Below, piece by piece: positions 32,440 to 43,599 of a stretch of 64,000 bases of DNA. Both the position numbers and the translations under genes were made by a program. The DNA comes from Dermanyssus gallinae (lineage: Eukaryota; Arthropoda; Arachnida; Mesostigmata; Dermanyssidae): the NCBI GenBank assembly GCA_003439945.1, contig QVRM01006012.1, forward strand, positions 1 through 64,000, given 5' to 3'. Under the pieces are notes generated by a model. It was not told the origin of the DNA. It searched no databases and was given only the letters and a program-made list of their open reading frames with translations. Numbering within the stretch: position 1 is the first letter of the stretch; the number at the start of each line of letters is the position of its first letter.

Positions 32440-32640
32440 CAAGATCCGTCCATATGAATGACTGGAAAGGTAGTTTTTGCCTTTTATAAAAGAGGGCGTC
32501 CGCAAGTGGAGAACTATCGACCTATTGCACACAAGGTTTGCAAGCTTATGAAGAACAAAATACTCGGTGACCACATTTTAAGGTTTTTAACCCGAAACAG
32601 GATTTCGAGTGACTGGACCACACTGAACTATTAGGCTCTA
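32440..32640 (+). pseudogene. LINE RT fragment, fingers region (CR1/Jockey group)
   Basis: Translation gives VVFAFYKRGRPQVENYRPIA followed by HKVCKLMKNKILGDHI, the conserved K-K-G ... N-Y-R-P-I ... K-L-x-E block of RT. It resembles the same block of the 16.2 kb element (HKKGSRATAENYRPIAQCV). Only about 60 codons survive, with no flanking element features. Confidence 0.6.
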
Positions 32641-33082
32641 AATGGTGCTTCCCTGAGCTACGATGAGTAGGAATTTATTCTAGTACCATACGTGGGCTAC
32701 GCATCCTTCGGGGATTTTGCTAAACCCTAAGGAATTTGCATATCAAGCGTGCCCGTAAGAAGAAGAAATATGAGATCTGTTGTCCACAAAGAGTATGATA
32801 GAGCAAGCAATAGAAGATCGTGCAACCACTTTGCTTACAAACAGGCGTGACAATCTCGGGTCTGAAATAATCGGAAACCGGACGCGCAATGATCATGCAC
32901 ATAAATGCATCGTTGTTAGGCACGGCGCAGCACAAGGGAAGAACCATTTGCTAGAGCAATGCATACCACCTACGGAATTTACTATGGATCTTGGCAGTCA
33001 GTGTCCTTGAACTCGACCTCTCACGTCACATCTTTTAATTTGCTGAATTCACGAGATTTGTGTATAATTTGTGTTATTTCAG

Positions 33083-33139
33083 GAGCTCCAGCTAATGACG
33101 GACGAAACGGTCGAGGAGGCTTGTGAAGTGGTGCGTTAA
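33083..33139 (+). CDS. Candidate terminal host exon
   Basis: A strong acceptor with a pyrimidine-rich tract (TTTGTGTTATTTCAG) precedes 18 codons reading ELQLMTDETVEEACEVVR and a TAA at 33137-33139. The phase matches the upstream candidate exon at 31766-31983, which would give a protein ending in a short acidic, helix-prone tail. The exon is short and the gene is unidentified. A donor at GTG|GTGCGT just before the stop is an alternative. Confidence 0.35.
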   Translation, partial: ELQLMTDETVEEACEVVR

Positions 33140-33828
33140 GGAACTGTTCCGCAGCTGGTTGGTGTTCTGTGACATTGTCGCGGTCCGGTTTGACTGCGTA
33201 GAAGAAACTACAGACTATTGTTGCTTTATTTTTGCGCAGTCGCTGAATGCACTTCGAGCTTTTGCGCCAATTTCGTGGAATTATTGTTTTCATCAGAGTG
33301 CATTCGGCAAACGCCGAGGCGGACAACGTCTAGACCAGAGTAAAAGACTAGCAGCAATGGTGAATATTTGCAACATTAATACAAACAATGTTAACGACCA
33401 TGACCATAATGTACCCTGTGTACGATAGGCAATGATAATCAATTGCGTCAGTAACTCAAAAAAAGAATATATGTATGTGTGTGCGTGTGTGTGGGCGTCT
33501 GTGTGTCGAAAACATGTTGCAATAGTCCTTAAATGGTAATTTTATGTAAGGAAATTGTTATGCCGTGCTTAGAAAGCGCAGAACGAAGAGAAAGCGGATA
33601 AGACCGTAAAGAAGAATAAATCTCTCGTTGTTCACCTGCAGACCTTTAAACGATTCACAAGAGATGCGGTTTTACTTCAAACTCAACTTTCAGCTTACGC
33701 TTATTCTTTTAAATGTCTTAGACCTAATACTTGTATAATTTAGAGGCTAAATCATACTCTTTACGCATGGATTTTTTGCGAAACATCTCCTGGAGTACAG
33801 CGGACTAAAATGTCCTTATTTGCACTAT
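33140..33828. other. No recognisable gene
   Basis: Contains a TG-rich stretch (about 33470-33500). It could be the 3' untranslated region of the candidate gene ending at 33139, but no clear polyadenylation site was chosen. Confidence 0.4.
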
Positions 33829-33941
33829 TGTACAACCGTTACTGACTTGGCTGTATGTCTTTCCGTGAAGGTGTACAACCGTTACTGACTTGGCTAAGGT
33901 GTACAACCGTTACTGACTTGGCTGCATGTCTTTCCGTGAAG
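33829..33941. repeat. Tandem repeat, three units of 43, 28 and 42 bp
   Basis: Each unit begins TGTACAACCGTTACTGACTT (33829, 33872, 33900). The first and third continue with a TGTATGTCTTTCCGTGAAG-type segment that the middle unit lacks, so the array is 43 + 28 + 42 bp. Confidence 0.95.
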
Positions 33942-36900
33942 TTCTACGGTATGTCTTGATTCTACTCACCTTGCTTTGAATTATTTACGGCATTCACCTC
34001 CAGTCTTCAATATGAGGAAACTAGGTAGCTCCTCTTTTTCTTCGGCTGTTGCTTTGCTCTCTGTTGCAACCAAAAAGCTCTTGCTCTCCAGTTCCAATGC
34101 CTTGTGCTCTAGACGTGATAGATAGCTGGTTTGTCTTTCAGGCTGTGGTCTGGAGTTCTCAGATCGTGTTGGGAAGCAGTGTAAGTGATGCTGCGGTTGA
34201 ATTAGGCGTCATCCGAAAAAAACAAGCTAAGGTTTTATACGGACACAATTTCTTATCCAAAACGGCCTGCATGGTCAATTATTATTATTACAATTGTGAG
34301 GTATGAACGTTGCTATTTATTATTAGTGGAAATGGCCCGCTTGTTATCCATACACATACAGAAAGAAAACATACAGGAGGCTTGTTGGTGTTTATTCGCG
34401 TACAAGTTTAACCCTGCACGAGTATTTCGGCCAGAACCTAATAAAGATTGACTTGGTGTAGCCAAGTCTATCGAGGAATTCGTGGGCTCGGGCTATCATA
34501 ACCTGCTCGTTTAAAGACTGACGCATATAGCTGGAAAATAGACACAGCTAAGAAGATGAGAATGACAAAAATAAAACAGACAAGGCCTAATTGGCTCGAC
34601 AAAAGGTCCGGCTCTACAGATGGCACGAAATCATGACACACTCGACATATATGTTTCGTTTTATATACAAGACATAAGTAGTTGTTTTTATTAAACACTT
34701 ATCGCGGTGTGCAGCAAGCTACACCTCTGGCTTTCGTCCACCTATTTTTGTGTGTTTTCTTATTCTCGATTTTCTTTTGTCCTCTAGCATACATACTATC
34801 GATGCAACCACTCGCCGGTGTATTTCCCGAAAAGGCTTTTTGGCGGTCGGAATTCTCTATACACCCTACATGCTCTCGTGTGTACGTGAGTTTTGACCGT
34901 TACCTTTCCTCTGCATTTGCCTTTGACATTTTTGCGACAGTATAAAAGTTCATTACACTCCACCAACATACCTTACTCTGGGGTTCCTATGCATGGTCAA
35001 AACATCCTTGTTCTAAGTAATTACTTTATTTAGCATTATGGATGTCCTCCTCCACTACTACTGCTACTCGCTATATTACCATCATCAGGAATACGTTGGC
35101 TTCGTGTCTTCTCCCGCTATCTTGCGCGTTTTTTTTCCACTCGCTCTCTCTCTCTCTCTTTCTATATGTTTGTCTTTCTTGCTTACCCTATCTACCTACC
35201 GGCCTACATGTCTCGCTCATGACGCTCCTCTTCATAACACAGCTTCTCCCGTCTACGTATATTCATATTCCGGTCCTCGGTGTTTTCATCGCTAGTAATA
35301 GCTAACTATATTACATGTGACACCGACGACACTGCCGACAAAACGTAAACACTCTTGACCCAAAGCGGCAGCTATATTCGAGTCACCAACCGCATCATCG
35401 CGTCGCGCTCTCCATTCTCGCCATGGTACAATGAGTCATCGTCTCTAGTCGCCCCAACTCAGACGGCAAGCCGGACGGGCAATCCTTGTTGTTGTTGTTG
35501 TTTACTGTTGTTGTTATGTTGTTGTTCCGCCTAGAAATACCAAACCGTCACACCATGCATACACACTAATATACATACAACATTCATTCCGCCTACAATC
35601 TATCCGTACAATCAGAGTCAGACACACCACCGCTATTTACAGCGGGTACAGTTTGCCTTCTTCAGGAGCATCAGAGGGTGGTACCCTGATGTCAAGGTGA
35701 AACAGCAACAACAACAACAAAGCATTGATGACAGGCGTGTTTTGTTCGCTTGAGTCACGGCCGGGGGGCAAATTAAGAGTTCCCTGATAGGACTGCTGCG
35801 TACCAGCCCGCCAGCCTAACGCCTTCTCACGGTCTGACTCCGACAATCTGGTAACTATAACGCACACATTCTATGTACTGACAACCGATAAGGATGGGCA
35901 CATCAGAACTGTCTACCCGCTGTTGTTCAAAACGACGACGACGACAATGACGCCGCGAACTCTTTCATTTCAGATTTGAAATAGTCGCCGGCCGGCTATC
36001 ATGCCTGCTCTATGATCCTTGACTCCGGGTACGATCTCCCTATCTTACCCGGAGGTCGAGGCTTAAGCAGCACAATACGTAACTATCGTAACGGCCATAG
36101 CAGAGGATGCGGTTGGTGCTCGGTTGTTTCCTGACCTGCAAGAAATAAATGCAAATTCTCCTCTAGTTGTTGCCGTCTACTTGTATCTACCTCAGCCTTC
36201 CAACAATAATTCGGTCACTCGCATCGGCACACGGTTCAGTTCGACTAGCCAACACCGTGATCGTTCTGCGAAAGTCGGAATGAGCGCCCACGACATTTTG
36301 CTTAATTAAACGCTGTTTGTTCTTTTAGCGACCCAGTCTGCCTTTTTAGTAATGATTCATACTAATCACATTAATTCTTTTTTTCGCCGACCTAAAATCA
36401 TTCTGCCGTCTTGTCAGATATCTACTACAAAAGCGTTTTTAGGTAGGTGTATTTTACCGTCATAAATATACATACACATGTGCACGAATGCATGTACATC
36501 GTAAACATAAAGGGGACCCTGCAAGAACTACGTTTGTGTCAAATGCACAGCGTACTGTTTCCATATTTGTGAGCAACAATACCAAAAGGTAATGTAATAC
36601 AATAATAATATATTTAATTGTGAGCAACAGCCAAGTAGCATAGGCCCTATCTCATCCGAAGATAGTGCCCACCCGTTTTTTTTTTCGGTGCGCACTTTTC
36701 ACGACAAGAACAGGTATATTCTTGCCGAGTCTCCCAATGCGTTTACTCAATTCATTCTCTCTCCACCGTCCGTCATCCGAACGTCACTACGGAATCTTGA
36801 CAACAGTGACCGCAACAGTGACCGGTATCGTAGCTTATTCATGGCTTTTCTAGCATTTAAATATACCGCCACACGCAGACTCGCGTCTTTGTAATGTTCT

Positions 36901-37277
36901 TCATCCGCTTAATAATAATAATATTAATCACGAGTGTCGTCATAGTCGTTGTGGCCGTTGACGTCAAAGACATTTAGACAACATAGCAGCCACGTAGTGT
37001 TTCAGTAGTTATCGCCGACTCGACAGGCATGAATGCGTTATCGGTATCATCCAAACCACCACCATCATCATCACCATCCCGCCATCTGACGAGAAAGTTC
37101 CTCTAATGAGTCTTCAACGTGGTTTCAAGGGTTTAGTTCAAACGCTAGCGCCGCAGAGGCTGTAATTCCGCATTCGGCGCTCTCTGCTCCGAATTCAGCA
37201 GCCCAGCGTTAAATAGCGTTGCGGTAGGCCGTTCACCGGACTTACGGCTTGCACCCGTTCACCATGGCTTACGCGTT
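33942..37277. other. No recognisable gene; simple repeats
   Basis: Holds a (CT)n tract at 35146-35160, GTT-rich tracts at 35487-35527, a CAA-rich tract near 35700-35720 and a short CCA/ATC-rich tract near 37055-37080. A 39-bp stretch at 34142-34180 is bounded by good splice-like signals (GTCTTTCAG before, GTAAGT after) and reads 13 codons, but nothing supports it as an exon. Many short open frames have no named match. Confidence 0.4.
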
Positions 37278-37748
37278 TCAACCGAGTATTGGTGAAAAAG
37301 ACGGAGCGCCGAGTACAGTTTTGACTTCCCACGGCAGAGGACTAAAGAAGCATGTCAACGTAACGCACAATATTCGCCCAAGTAGCATGCAATTCAGCAG
37401 AAATGCTTGAACACCGCATTGACCATCCACGGCGTTGGGTGAAAAGTTGTGGTAGCATCTAGCAATCCGACAGCAACCTATACATTGGGTGCTATAATGC
37501 CTTTTTTTTTCTTTCGTTTGGCAGTTTTGCTGAGGTGATCCCGGCTCCTCTGAGTCATGCAGAACCGCCCACTGTTTAACCTGTTTGTGTACTTGAGCAT
37601 GTTTCTGCTGGCACGGGTCAGCCTTCGCGGCCAAGCTTTTTAGAGACCCAAATAGGATCCGCCACGAACACTTGAGACACGTGCTTATCGCAGCACTCGG
37701 TAAGGAGGCATAGAAGCTCGTCCTGAGTCTAACGAGAGTTATTGACAT
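37278..37748 (-). other. Uncharacterised 156-codon open frame
   Basis: Long for this AT-rich window and unlike the LINE proteins. The frame contains KADPCQQKHAQVHKQVKQWA and a cysteine cluster TQCIGCCRIARCYHNF. No known domain, signal peptide or splice arrangement is evident. It may be a chance frame or a piece of an unrecognised repeat or exon. Confidence 0.2.
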
Positions 37749-37873
37749 TTTGAAGAAAGGAATTACCTGTGCCCATAGACCCTATCGGTAGAAGCTAACA
37801 CCTCGCCGATAGGTTTTTCTTTACAATAACATGTTGTGCGGGAATACCAGGGACGCCAAGTGCCACACAACTG

Positions 37874-38040
37874 TCGAGCCCGGTGGCGTGATGCATTCGC
37901 CTGCACTTCACGACCGGAGGAGACACATAGGTGCGCGGGTTCGAGCCCCACCGCTGTACATTTGTATTTATGGGGTCCGTCTATAAAGCAATACGAAAAG
38001 CAGTACCGTGGACATAAATGTTGGCCGAGGGTCAGCCCGA
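37874..38040 (+). mobile_element. tRNA-derived SINE, copy 2 (best preserved)
   Basis: About 167 bp. The head resembles a tRNA gene: box A-like TGGCGTGATGC at 37884-37894 and box B GGTTCGAGCCC at 37938-37948, spaced 43 bp as in internal RNA polymerase III promoters. The body contains GGGGTCCGTCTATAAAGCAA and ends TGTTGGCCGAGGGTCAGCCC, also found in the copy at 52264-52416. The tRNA part is degenerate and cannot be a working tRNA. It resembles the tRNA-type SINEs I know of from ticks; identity by name needs a database check. Confidence 0.85.
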
Positions 38041-39724
38041 AAGGTTTTTAAGTCCCACGCAACTAGGTCATTGCAAAATAGAAGCAGATAAACGATAATG
38101 TACACTTATCGCATAAGACTTCCAGAAAACCACTAAAACTAACAATGATAATCGTCAGACTTGACTTTTGACTGTTTTAAGCTTGCTGAAACTTTCAAGG
38201 AACATATATACTAGAATTTTTGTTAGGTTGGTTTGCTTACACCGAGATCTTTAAAGCCGCTCATCAAATGGGACGCAATTGTTATCCTTAAAAGTCTAAG
38301 GCCGAATCGCTAGAACCCCTACTTACCGGACCGTGAAGAGACAGCAAAGTGCTAGGGATGGGTTTGAAGATATTTTGCGTTGAATCTGCAAAATGCTGAA
38401 CTTAAACGACCCTTTGTTTATGCAATTTTAGGTCTTGACCATGACGAAGAAGCTTCACGATGGTAAGACTAATCCTATTCTCCTGTGTCTACAGATGACC
38501 TTCTAAGGAGAGGGGGGTTTAGTTGGGGAAGCGCCCGAAAAGACACTTAACGCATGCATAGAAAACGCGGCCTTAAAAGAAATTGCTATATTCATGCCCA
38601 GATTTCGCCACGGGGTCTCTTTTCTTTGCGTCTAGGGAGAACGCAACCGTACGTCCTGTGATAACCTGATAACCTGTGCCATTGGTCATTGCATAACGGC
38701 GTAAAGCATTCGATCCTAAGCAATGACAACGCTTTGGTCTTTTTAGAACAGTGCGTTAGCCGTCTAAGACACAATTACTACTATTACTACTACTCCTATT
38801 ACTTCTTTACTGAATTTAACAACTCATATCCCGATTTCAAAAGACACTTTTTATTGTTTACTTGTTTATCGTTATTTCTATTCACTTATCTTATTCACTC
38901 GCTTGTTAAAGCTAGTTTTAGTCCATTCGTTGCTTAGCAAGCTCATCAAAACACATTTCTGCAAAGTCCAAAATGTGGATCGAAACCGGCCATAATTCAG
39001 CAAGCCTGGCTCACTTCGCAAGTCATCGTTGCAGTGTGTGTACATCATGTTGCCTGCAGAGAAAGACTGCAACGCTGAAGTGAAGACGCTTTGTGCGATA
39101 CACAGATAGGGGCGTCGGCAAACAATGAGCAACCTACGAAGCCTTGGCAAAGGCAGGCAGGGAGGGTACGATAACTCACAATGCAATATATTCTATAGTA
39201 TTACTGATTGTATATACAATGCGTTGTTGTAATGACGTGGTGCCAATGTCCTTACGGTCTAGCATTCGGTAACGTCCCAAGTCACACAATTTGCACGCAA
39301 TTGTTGCACGGGCGTAGCATTTATTGACGCCGCCGCACTCGACGTGCACACACATATACACATATACATATAATGGTAATAACCTCGGCCCGCCATTTGC
39401 GTGACATTACTATTTGTCTGTTCCTTTTCGTCGCCTGTGCCCCGTTTGGCCGGAGATGAAGGCGGAGGCCGGCTGAGCAGTTGTCACATCGAGCGAACTA
39501 CAACGTTCGTCTCAGAATGTTCGATATGATTCTGACAAGGCGAGTGTGTGTTTAAACCGGGCTTCGTTTAATGCAGTTTTTGGCGAGCATTCGTTTCCGA
39601 GTCGGTTCAGGTGCACGTTCTGTCGACGCGTTTTTTTTAGCAAGCACAGAACACTCGCTTAATAAAACATGCCTCTTTTATTCTATGCACGTGTTCACAA
39701 GAGCTCACAGAGTACAGCAGGGTA

Positions 39725-39760
<36 letters not shown>

Positions 39761-39839
39761 TACATATAAGATCAAGGCAATATCTTACAATAGGCGCCAC
39801 TTTGATTAAAAAATGTTTTCAGACTACTATTAAAACGTC
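38041..39839. other. No recognisable gene; (TA)n tract
   Basis: Short open frames only. A (TA)n tract of about 31 bp occupies 39727-39757. The stretch 39400-39700 is less AT-rich but has no domain I can name. Confidence 0.45.
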
Positions 39840-40948
39840 CCTTCCGCGAATTTATTTCTAGGCCCTTACGGCGAAGGTAACCTTCTACGTCGCCGACAAT
39901 ACGACGAATGGCACCGCGGTCCCGGTGGGCCACTACTATGTCATCCGCGTACATAAAGACAACGGCGTTTCTAAACTCCTTCCGCACGTGGGCGGGTTAG
40001 ATCTGTGATGAGCAATGAGAAGGCTAGGCAACTGAGAGGGTCCCCTTGAGGGGTCCCTACGTTTTGCCTCAGCTGCAAGGTGTCTTCGCCCCTTATGTTT
40101 ACTTCAAGGCGGTCTTCAGCAAAGAAGCTGGAGAGCACTCGTAGAAAAGAACCACCCACCCCAGCATGTCGAAATGAATCGACTAGTAAGTGACGGGGAG
40201 CTTTGTCGAAGGCCTTGACACAATCAATAAAGACGGCGTACAAGTGGCCCCCGGGCACAGCCAACACCCGCTCAACTTCCGACTGGAGTACGTGGATCGC
40301 GTCCTGTGTACCTCGACCCTTCCTGAAACCGAATTGCTCCGGAGGTAGGGTCTTCTCCACAGTTGGAAACACCCTCGAGATAATCAACTTGGCGAAGATT
40401 TTCTTAAGAGTGCGTTCCGACGCGATAACCCGGTAGAGATTTGGATCGTCCACGTTGTCACCGTATTTGCCCTTGAATAGCAGAGCAAGCCTGGCCTCGT
40501 GCCAAACCTGGGGTATGTGTCCCCCGCTGAGTATCTGATTAAACAGATTACACAGCTCCCCTGCTAAAACATCGGACGACTCAGCCCAGTGTTCGTAATA
40601 GATCCCATCAGGACCACTACTCTTCCTCTTGGGCAACCCGCGCAAGATCTGCACCACTTCTTCCACCGTAAACGGCGAATTCATGAAGTGCTGCTCCAGA
40701 GTGAGCGGTTGCTCAATAACTGGGTTAGGCGCGGGGGCGTTTGCATCGAGCAGAAGAGCACTAAAGTGCTGCCGCAACTGCTTCTTTGTCATGCTGTGCA
40801 TGCTTTTGCTCAGCCGGCGAACAATGTAGACATGGGGTTCGCGCTCTGCTTTCTCAAGCGTGCGAAACTCCTCCTCCTCATCATACCGGCGCTTATTCTC
40901 CACGAGCAGTTTCTTGTAGGTTGCCATAAAGCGCCCCACGATCAGCAA
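39772..40948 (-). pseudogene. P2 reverse transcriptase, fingers to motif C
   Basis: Frame 40948-39971 holds PKRKSSGPDGIYYEHWAESS, FGFRKGRGTQDAIHVLQSE, motif A FIDCVKAFDKAPRHLL and motif B VGTPQGDPLSC. The overlapping frame 39987-39772 has FMYADDIVVAHRDRGAI (motif C), and homology ends shortly after LEIN. A frameshift with probable loss of a few codons separates motifs B and C near 39975. Similarity to P1 is high throughout. Confidence 0.85.
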
Positions 40949-41011
40949 CTATCTGGGGGTCGGGGTGCAGAGCCCGTGCTCGGCGCAGGAGCCCCAACAC
41001 TTCCCGACGTT

Positions 41012-41851
41012 TTAGGTAGCAGGCCTGTGTAAACCAAGGCCGCGCCCGTCTTTTTCTGTCTGGACTACAGCCGCTTTGACAGTGGCCTCCAAAGCGTGGT
41101 TGCTTTGTTCAATGTCAGAAGTTGATCTCAGGAGCCGTAATTTGCGCGTCAATACACGCAAATCTAGCTGCCTAGACAAGTACGTTGTCGGCTGCCGCCG
41201 CGGGGCGCGCCCCTGGCCAGGCAGACACAGAGACGCTAGCACCAGCAGGTGCTTCCGTGCTGGAATATTAAGGACCTCGCATCTCTGAAATTCCGTCGGA
41301 TGTTGAAGGTTATGAAACAGGAGGTCGATAGTGCTTCTTCCACTTTGGCAAACGTACGTGAATTTATCACGCTCATTCGCGCAATGCAGGCCTCTATTCT
41401 CTAGAAGCGTAAGAAGCACATCGCCCTTCCTGTCGGTGGCGCCACTATCAATACGACAGTTGAAGTCGCCGCCGACCAGAGTGGATAGCTGGAGGTTTAG
41501 TCCCGCTAGACCAGCACTGATCGCATCGGCAACTTCAACGTCATTGTAGTGCGGTGGCAGGTAGAACAATGCGAGGTTGAAACTACCTGAGGCGAGTGTC
41601 ATGCAACACTCACCTCGACACACACATTGCATTCGGGGTGACCCTGTTCGTAAATAGATTGAAAGTGCACCTACTGGTCTTCCCCGCCCTCCGTCTGGAA
41701 GACTCGCTAGCAGATGAAAACCTCGCATCTCATCGAGATGCAGTTCCACTCGCATAAAAGTTTCCGTCAAGAGTACAATGTCCACACCTTCGAACAAACG
41801 TTCTGGTGCTAGCTGTAAAGCCCCAGATAAACCTTCACAATTCCAAAGCAA
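41012..41851 (-). pseudogene. P2 AP-endonuclease, atypical last block
   Basis: Begins LWNCEGLSGALQL and has LLTETFMRVELH, LVGGDFNCRIDSGA, GRSTIDLLFHN and IPARKHLLVLASL. As in P1, the S-D-H block reads R-K-H. About 280 codons are open, the domain is complete, and a short break separates it from the RT at 40948. A stop or frameshift also separates it from ORF1 at 41897. Confidence 0.8.
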
Positions 41852-41896
41852 TAATTTGCAGCTGTGAGCAGCATGCAGCTGCCTTGGCAGAAGGCG

Positions 41897-43219
41897 TCAT
41901 TGCTGTCTAGCTGTTAAACCATGCCCGTCAGTAAATTCGCATACCCTAGCCTGAGCGGGCGGAGGCCCCAGCCAGCGCCGGAAACTCACGCAGCTACTTG
42001 AAACGTTACTAAAGTCACTATCACCAAAGGCCACGCAGAAGACAGAGTCCGGCCGGGAAACTTTGAGTTTCCAAATAGCACGCACTACAGTATGTCTCCC
42101 GGTTAGCCAACCACGCAGATGTTCTGCCGACGTTTTCCGGCTGAAGCCCTCCAAACGGAGAGCTCTCATGGGCAACACACGGCTTTTACACAGTGTTATC
42201 TCACCCAGGTCTACTTCAGCACTTCCTGCTCGAAGAGGACGGTGCTTTCTATTCGCGTTAGTTTCGCGTTTTTCTGCTGCCGTTTGCTTGTGAAGTTGAG
42301 AGGCATCGCTCGGCCGCGGCCCCAGGCGTCCATCCTGCTTCTCTGGGCTGTTGCTGGTCGATCCACCACTTTCACTCGCAAGCTTTCTCTTCTATTTTCT
42401 TCTTCTCTCCACCAGCTGGAAGCCTTCTCCAGCTGATGTTACGTTGGCTGTCTCTATACAGTCCATTGTGTTTACAACCGGGTCGCGCGGCTGCAGTGGA
42501 ATGGTGACGTCACTTTCTGCTGCCGGCGCCGGCTTCTCCTTCTTCTCCAGCTTCTCGCGCTGTCGTTGCTGCCGCTCAGCCGCTCTCTCTTCCCGCCGTT
42601 GTTGGCGCTGTTGATCGAGATCGACAACACTCTTGGCGACGTCTGTAGGAGGCGTCTGCTGCTGCGGTTTCTGCACTCGCTGTCTCTGCTTCCCCTGACA
42701 CTGTTGTTGCTGTTGGTTTTGTTTACCAACAGTACGAGTGACGGTGGGTGCATCTGAGACGTTCGAATCAATTACGGGCTTGGCGGCAAGTTTTGAGCTG
42801 CCACCAGTGCCCTGTGCCACTTTGTGCTGTGCCACCTGCTTCTTCGTCTCGATTTCTATTCCCAATGTGCTTACGTTGCTCCCGGTGGGACGGGAACGAA
42901 ACTCGGAGACCAGTTGTTCAAGCTCCGACACTCGGATTGTATTTGCCGCCGCGAGACGGCTAATCCGCTGCAGGATCTCAAGCAAGGCGTCGTTTGGGCG
43001 GGCGCCTTCCAGTTCAGGACATCCAGGGCACCGAGCGGGCTGGTTTGCCCCTACATCGGTGCGCGGTGATGAGCACTTCACATGGGCTACACCCACAAAA
43101 CAGGTAGGACACTGGGTCCACTCACACGAGCTCTTTATCACGGAGCTACATACAAAACACAGCGCACTGTTGGGTGCCGTCATCTTGTTCAAGTTGCATT
43201 CTTCCTTTACAAAGCACAT
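41897..43219 (-). pseudogene. P2 ORF1: PHD-type finger, coiled coil, Gln-rich part, FRRW block
   Basis: The likely start is the Met at 43183 (MTAPNSAL). Residues about 9-50 give C-x2-C, x12, C-x2-C, x5, H-x2-C, then C-x2-C (CFVC ... CPTC ... HVKC ... CPGC), a PHD-type zinc finger. A helical segment follows (LLEILQRISRLAAANTIRVS), then a Gln-rich basic stretch, then FQLVERRRK and a stop at about 42392. The remainder, in other frames down to 41897, carries EGFSRKTSAEHLRGWL and FCVAFGDSDFSNV ... SFRRW. The arrangement suggests a self-associating nucleic-acid-binding chaperone, as in other LINE ORF1 proteins. P1 lacks the first part. Confidence 0.75.
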
Positions 43220-43590
43220 CGGCGACAGGTGTCGGGCGGCTATTGCCTCTATTCACACAGAGGTGAGAGACCTTCGACGACTGTCTCTGAGTGCCGCATT
43301 GCGTCTTTTTGAGCTTAAGATTGTGCCATTGTTGAGCTACAGCCTTGGCAGAGTGTGGGGCGATCTTTCCGCGGCAATTTTTGCGCAGCTAGAAAGATGC
43401 TTCACAATATATTTGAAGCGCGCTCTTTGCTTGCCGCGGACGGCAAGGAATCGCTTTGTGTACTTGCTAGCGGGTTGCGGACCGGCAGTGGAAACAATCA
43501 CAGTCAGGCTTAAGTCACTTATTACAATGCCACTTCAACAATTTTGTTGGAGTGGCAGGGAAAAGTGACCGAGGCCTCGGCTGAGTAGCG
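43200..43590 (+). pseudogene. Inverted RT-thumb segment of P2
   Basis: Plus-strand translation gives FTKHIGDRCRAAIASIHTEV, RDLRRLSLSAALRLFELKIV and RALCLPRTARNRFVYLLAGC. It matches P1 residues that follow FRYLGL, in the opposite orientation to the rest of P2. A frameshift near 43555 leads to LEWQGKVTEAS, matching P1 SEWENKVEQ. Homology is lost after about 43590. Confidence 0.8.
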
Positions 43591-43599
43591 CAGTTAGAT

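Larger units (their letters stand above)
39840..43590 (-). mobile_element. LINE 'P2', with its 3' part inverted
   Basis: On the minus strand from 43183 down to about 39840 lie ORF1, endonuclease and RT up to just after YADD (LEINSRK). The next part of the RT and thumb is found instead on the plus strand at about 43200-43590, immediately beyond the ORF1 start. This order (inverted 5' segment followed by the 3' segment) is what twin-primed reverse transcription makes. About 45 codons are missing at the internal break, and the last 100 or so codons with the knuckle are absent, so later deletion or another rearrangement must be allowed for. P2 is the better source for the full ORF1 of this clade. 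Confidence 0.75.

Noticed and set aside
34142..34180. A 39-bp micro-exon
   Set aside because: The splice-like signals are good, but 13 codons without homology or a matching neighbour exon are not enough.
35487..35720. GTT and CAA tracts as a regulatory array
   Set aside because: Simple trinucleotide repeats without any adjacent gene; treated as microsatellites.
37884..37960. A functional tRNA gene
   Set aside because: Box A and B-like motifs are present, but the segment cannot fold into a full cloverleaf by eye and is continuous with a repeated SINE body found elsewhere.
42738..43568. 276-codon plus-strand frame
   Set aside because: Most of it is antisense to P2 ORF1. Only the last 125 or so codons (from about 43200) are true coding sequence, belonging to the inverted RT segment, so the full-length frame is a chimera.
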